Source: Gordonia pseudamarae
GTDB taxonomy: Bacteria; Actinomycetota; Actinomycetes; Mycobacteriales; Mycobacteriaceae
Reading direction: 5' to 3'
Assembly (NCBI RefSeq): GCF_025273675.1
Contig: NZ_CP045809.1
Coordinates: 4,588,001 to 4,652,000 of the forward strand
Length of the DNA: 64,000 nucleotides
Each line of letters opens with the position of its first letter. Position 1 is the first letter of the stretch. The position numbers were made by a program, and so were the translations under genes. Below are positions 62,941 through 64,000 of this stretch, in pieces. The notes beneath the pieces were generated by a model that was given only the letters and a program-made list of their open reading frames with translations, made no database searches and was not told the DNA's origin.

Positions 62941-63861
62941 CTACTTCGACGAGCGCTCCTTCTCAAGATCGTCGACCCGGGCGGCGTTGCCCTTGTACCG
63001 TGACCGTCGCTCCCGGGCCGCCTCCGCGGCCTCGCCGCACGTCGTGGCCGGCACGCCGTTCGGGTGCTTGGCCATGGCCTTGGCCATGCCGCGCGCCCGC
63101 AGCGTCGTGCCGTCGGTGAGACGCGCGTCCAGTGTGGCCTTCATGGCCGCGGCCGAGTCGTGCGACGTGTCGGCCTGCCAGCGCGCCTCGGCACGCTCGT
63201 GGGCCTGGTCCCAGGCCGTCATCGGACGGATCTTCGCAGACTTTGCGTCCTTGATCTCGCGGCCCGCGCGGAGTTCGCGCAAGCCCTCCATCACCGCCGC
63301 GTTCTCGGCCGCCTGGGCCCGCGCCACCGAGTACGAGTCGTCGCGCACGCTCTCCGGTTCCGGCTTGGGCTCGTCGGCCTCGTGCAGGAACTTCGCCGCC
63401 AGCCCCCACTGGGCGCCGTAGTACACGTCCATCGGCTGCGGCACCTCGCCCTTGGCTTGTTTCCGATCGACGTAAATGTCGTACCGTTCCTGAGCGAACT
63501 GCTCGTAGCCGCGGGCTGCACCCTCCTCGTGCGCCGACAGGAACCGGATCGCGTCGTCGCTCAAACAGGCGAGCGGCCCATCGGTCGGCCGCTCTACCGG
63601 TGCATCCATCGTGGCGCGCTTGTCCGCGGCCCAGTCGCGCAGCTCGGCCGCTTGCTGTCGCTGTTCCATGTACAGGACCAACAGCCAAGGCATCGACTCC
63701 ATGAACGACTGCGACTGGCTGATTCGGCGCGCCGCGACCGCCACATCACGGTCGAGACGGTCCTCGACTCGTGTCACGACAGTGTCGATCCAATCGTCCG
63801 TCTTGGTTCGGTGCCGCGTCGCCCTCCGCTCGATCGAGTCATTCAGTCGGTCGCGCGCCAC
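62941..63861 (-). CDS. Unknown helical, charged protein of the mobile element
   Basis: This 306-residue protein is rich in Arg, Ala, Glu and Asp and predicted mainly helical (RVEDRLDRDVAVAARRISQS, QAAENAAVMEGLRELRAGRE, AAEAARERRSRYKGNAARVD). No membrane helix or signal is present. The GTG at 63861 overlaps the 3' end of the gene to its right, which indicates coupling. In plasmids and ICEs such proteins often follow relaxase or coupling-protein genes, but nothing here proves that. Confidence 0.65.
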   Translation of the reverse strand: MARDRLNDSIERRATRHRTKTDDWIDTVVTRVEDRLDRDVAVAARRISQSQSFMESMPWLLVLYMEQRQQAAELRDWAADKRATMDAPVERPTDGPLACLSDDAIRFLSAHEEGAARGYEQFAQERYDIYVDRKQAKGEVPQPMDVYYGAQWGLAAKFLHEADEPKPEPESVRDDSYSVARAQAAENAAVMEGLRELRAGREIKDAKSAKIRPMTAWDQAHERAEARWQADTSHDSAAAMKATLDARLTDGTTLRARGMAKAMAKHPNGVPATTCGEAAEAARERRSRYKGNAARVDDLEKERSSK

Positions 63862-64000
63862 CGTGCGAGGCGCGCCCGCTCGCTCGCCTTGATCTTCTCC
63901 AGCTCCGCGCCCAGCCACGACGGGCGTTCCGCGTCTGCCGGGCGCTTGGCGATCTCCCTCATGGTCGAATCCAGGACCGCCCGGGACCGGTCGAATGCCC
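63843..64000 (-). CDS. 3' end of an unknown gene entering from the right edge
   Basis: The last 52 residues are readable (FDRSRAVLDSTMREIAKRPA, then PSWLGAELEKIKASERARLA and a stop at 63843-63845). They are charged and helical. The stop overlaps the start of the next gene by 19 bp. Family unknown. Confidence 0.6.
   Translation of the reverse strand, partial: AFDRSRAVLDSTMREIAKRPADAERPSWLGAELEKIKASERARLARWRATD

Overview
The window comes from a high-GC, mycolic-acid-containing actinobacterium, most likely Gordonia or a close relative. The evidence is an arabinogalactan/lipoarabinomannan arabinosyltransferase (AftD), trehalose-mycolate and lipomannan maturation genes, GTG/TTG starts with strong third-position GC, and gene order that matches two blocks of the Mycobacterium tuberculosis genome. 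The genus is inferred from recall of gene content; no database search was run.

Region 1 (1-30.6 kb) is chromosomal core. It starts with a VanW-type envelope protein cut by the window edge. Next comes a fatty-acid module: thiolase FadA2, diverging from fabG4-htdX, with a TetR regulator. Two near-identical palindromes (2881-2896 and 6081-6100) suggest that this TetR controls both itself and the module. The lipoprotein glycosidase NagZ/LpqI, a DUF2613 peptide and the very large AftD follow. Then comes an envelope cluster equivalent to Rv0224c-Rv0228: TmaT-like acyltransferase, DUF3068 protein, GT-C-like membrane protein, GT4 glycosyltransferase and MtrP-like methyltransferase. In this genome the cluster also holds a flippase, a CitE-like lyase and a three-gene organosulfur operon (sfnG plus two DszC/SfnC-type flavin monooxygenases). 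A PstI/BsuBI-family adenine methyltransferase broken by one missing base, an MmpS-like protein, a DUF4166 protein, a SnoaL protein, a PtpB-like phosphatase and a PLDc_N protein complete the region.

Region 2 (30.6-48.7 kb) holds groEL2 behind two CIRCE elements and a free-standing sufC/sufBD pair. It continues with a block syntenic to Rv3644c-Rv3649: DNA polymerase III delta', membrane adenylate cyclase, topA, an Rv3647c homologue, cspA and a YprA/MrfA-like helicase. After a gene of unknown function and a TetR regulator come the tail genes of a tad pilus locus. The last of these, a DUF4244 pilin, has lost its N-terminal leader exactly where foreign DNA begins (about 48.7 kb).

Region 3 (48.7-64 kb, running out of the window) is a mobile or defence island. 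Its first part encodes a type III-like restriction-modification pair, a 658-residue protein that joins a MutL/MORC-like GHKL ATPase to a Shedu-type nuclease, and a convergent two-gene unit with a ComF-like phosphoribosyltransferase and a DprA-like protein. Its second part looks like plasmid or ICE cargo: a 51-residue peptide coupled to a serine resolvase behind a promoter and res-like site, two unknown genes that share a duplicated structured leader, ArdA antirestriction protein coupled to neighbours on both sides, a possible 100-nt small RNA, an Xre-type regulator, a small secreted protein, a J-domain-like membrane protein and two overlapping unknown genes at the right edge. The ATPase-nuclease fusion, the DprA-phosphoribosyltransferase pair, the repeated leader and the putative small RNA are the best candidates for undescribed biology.
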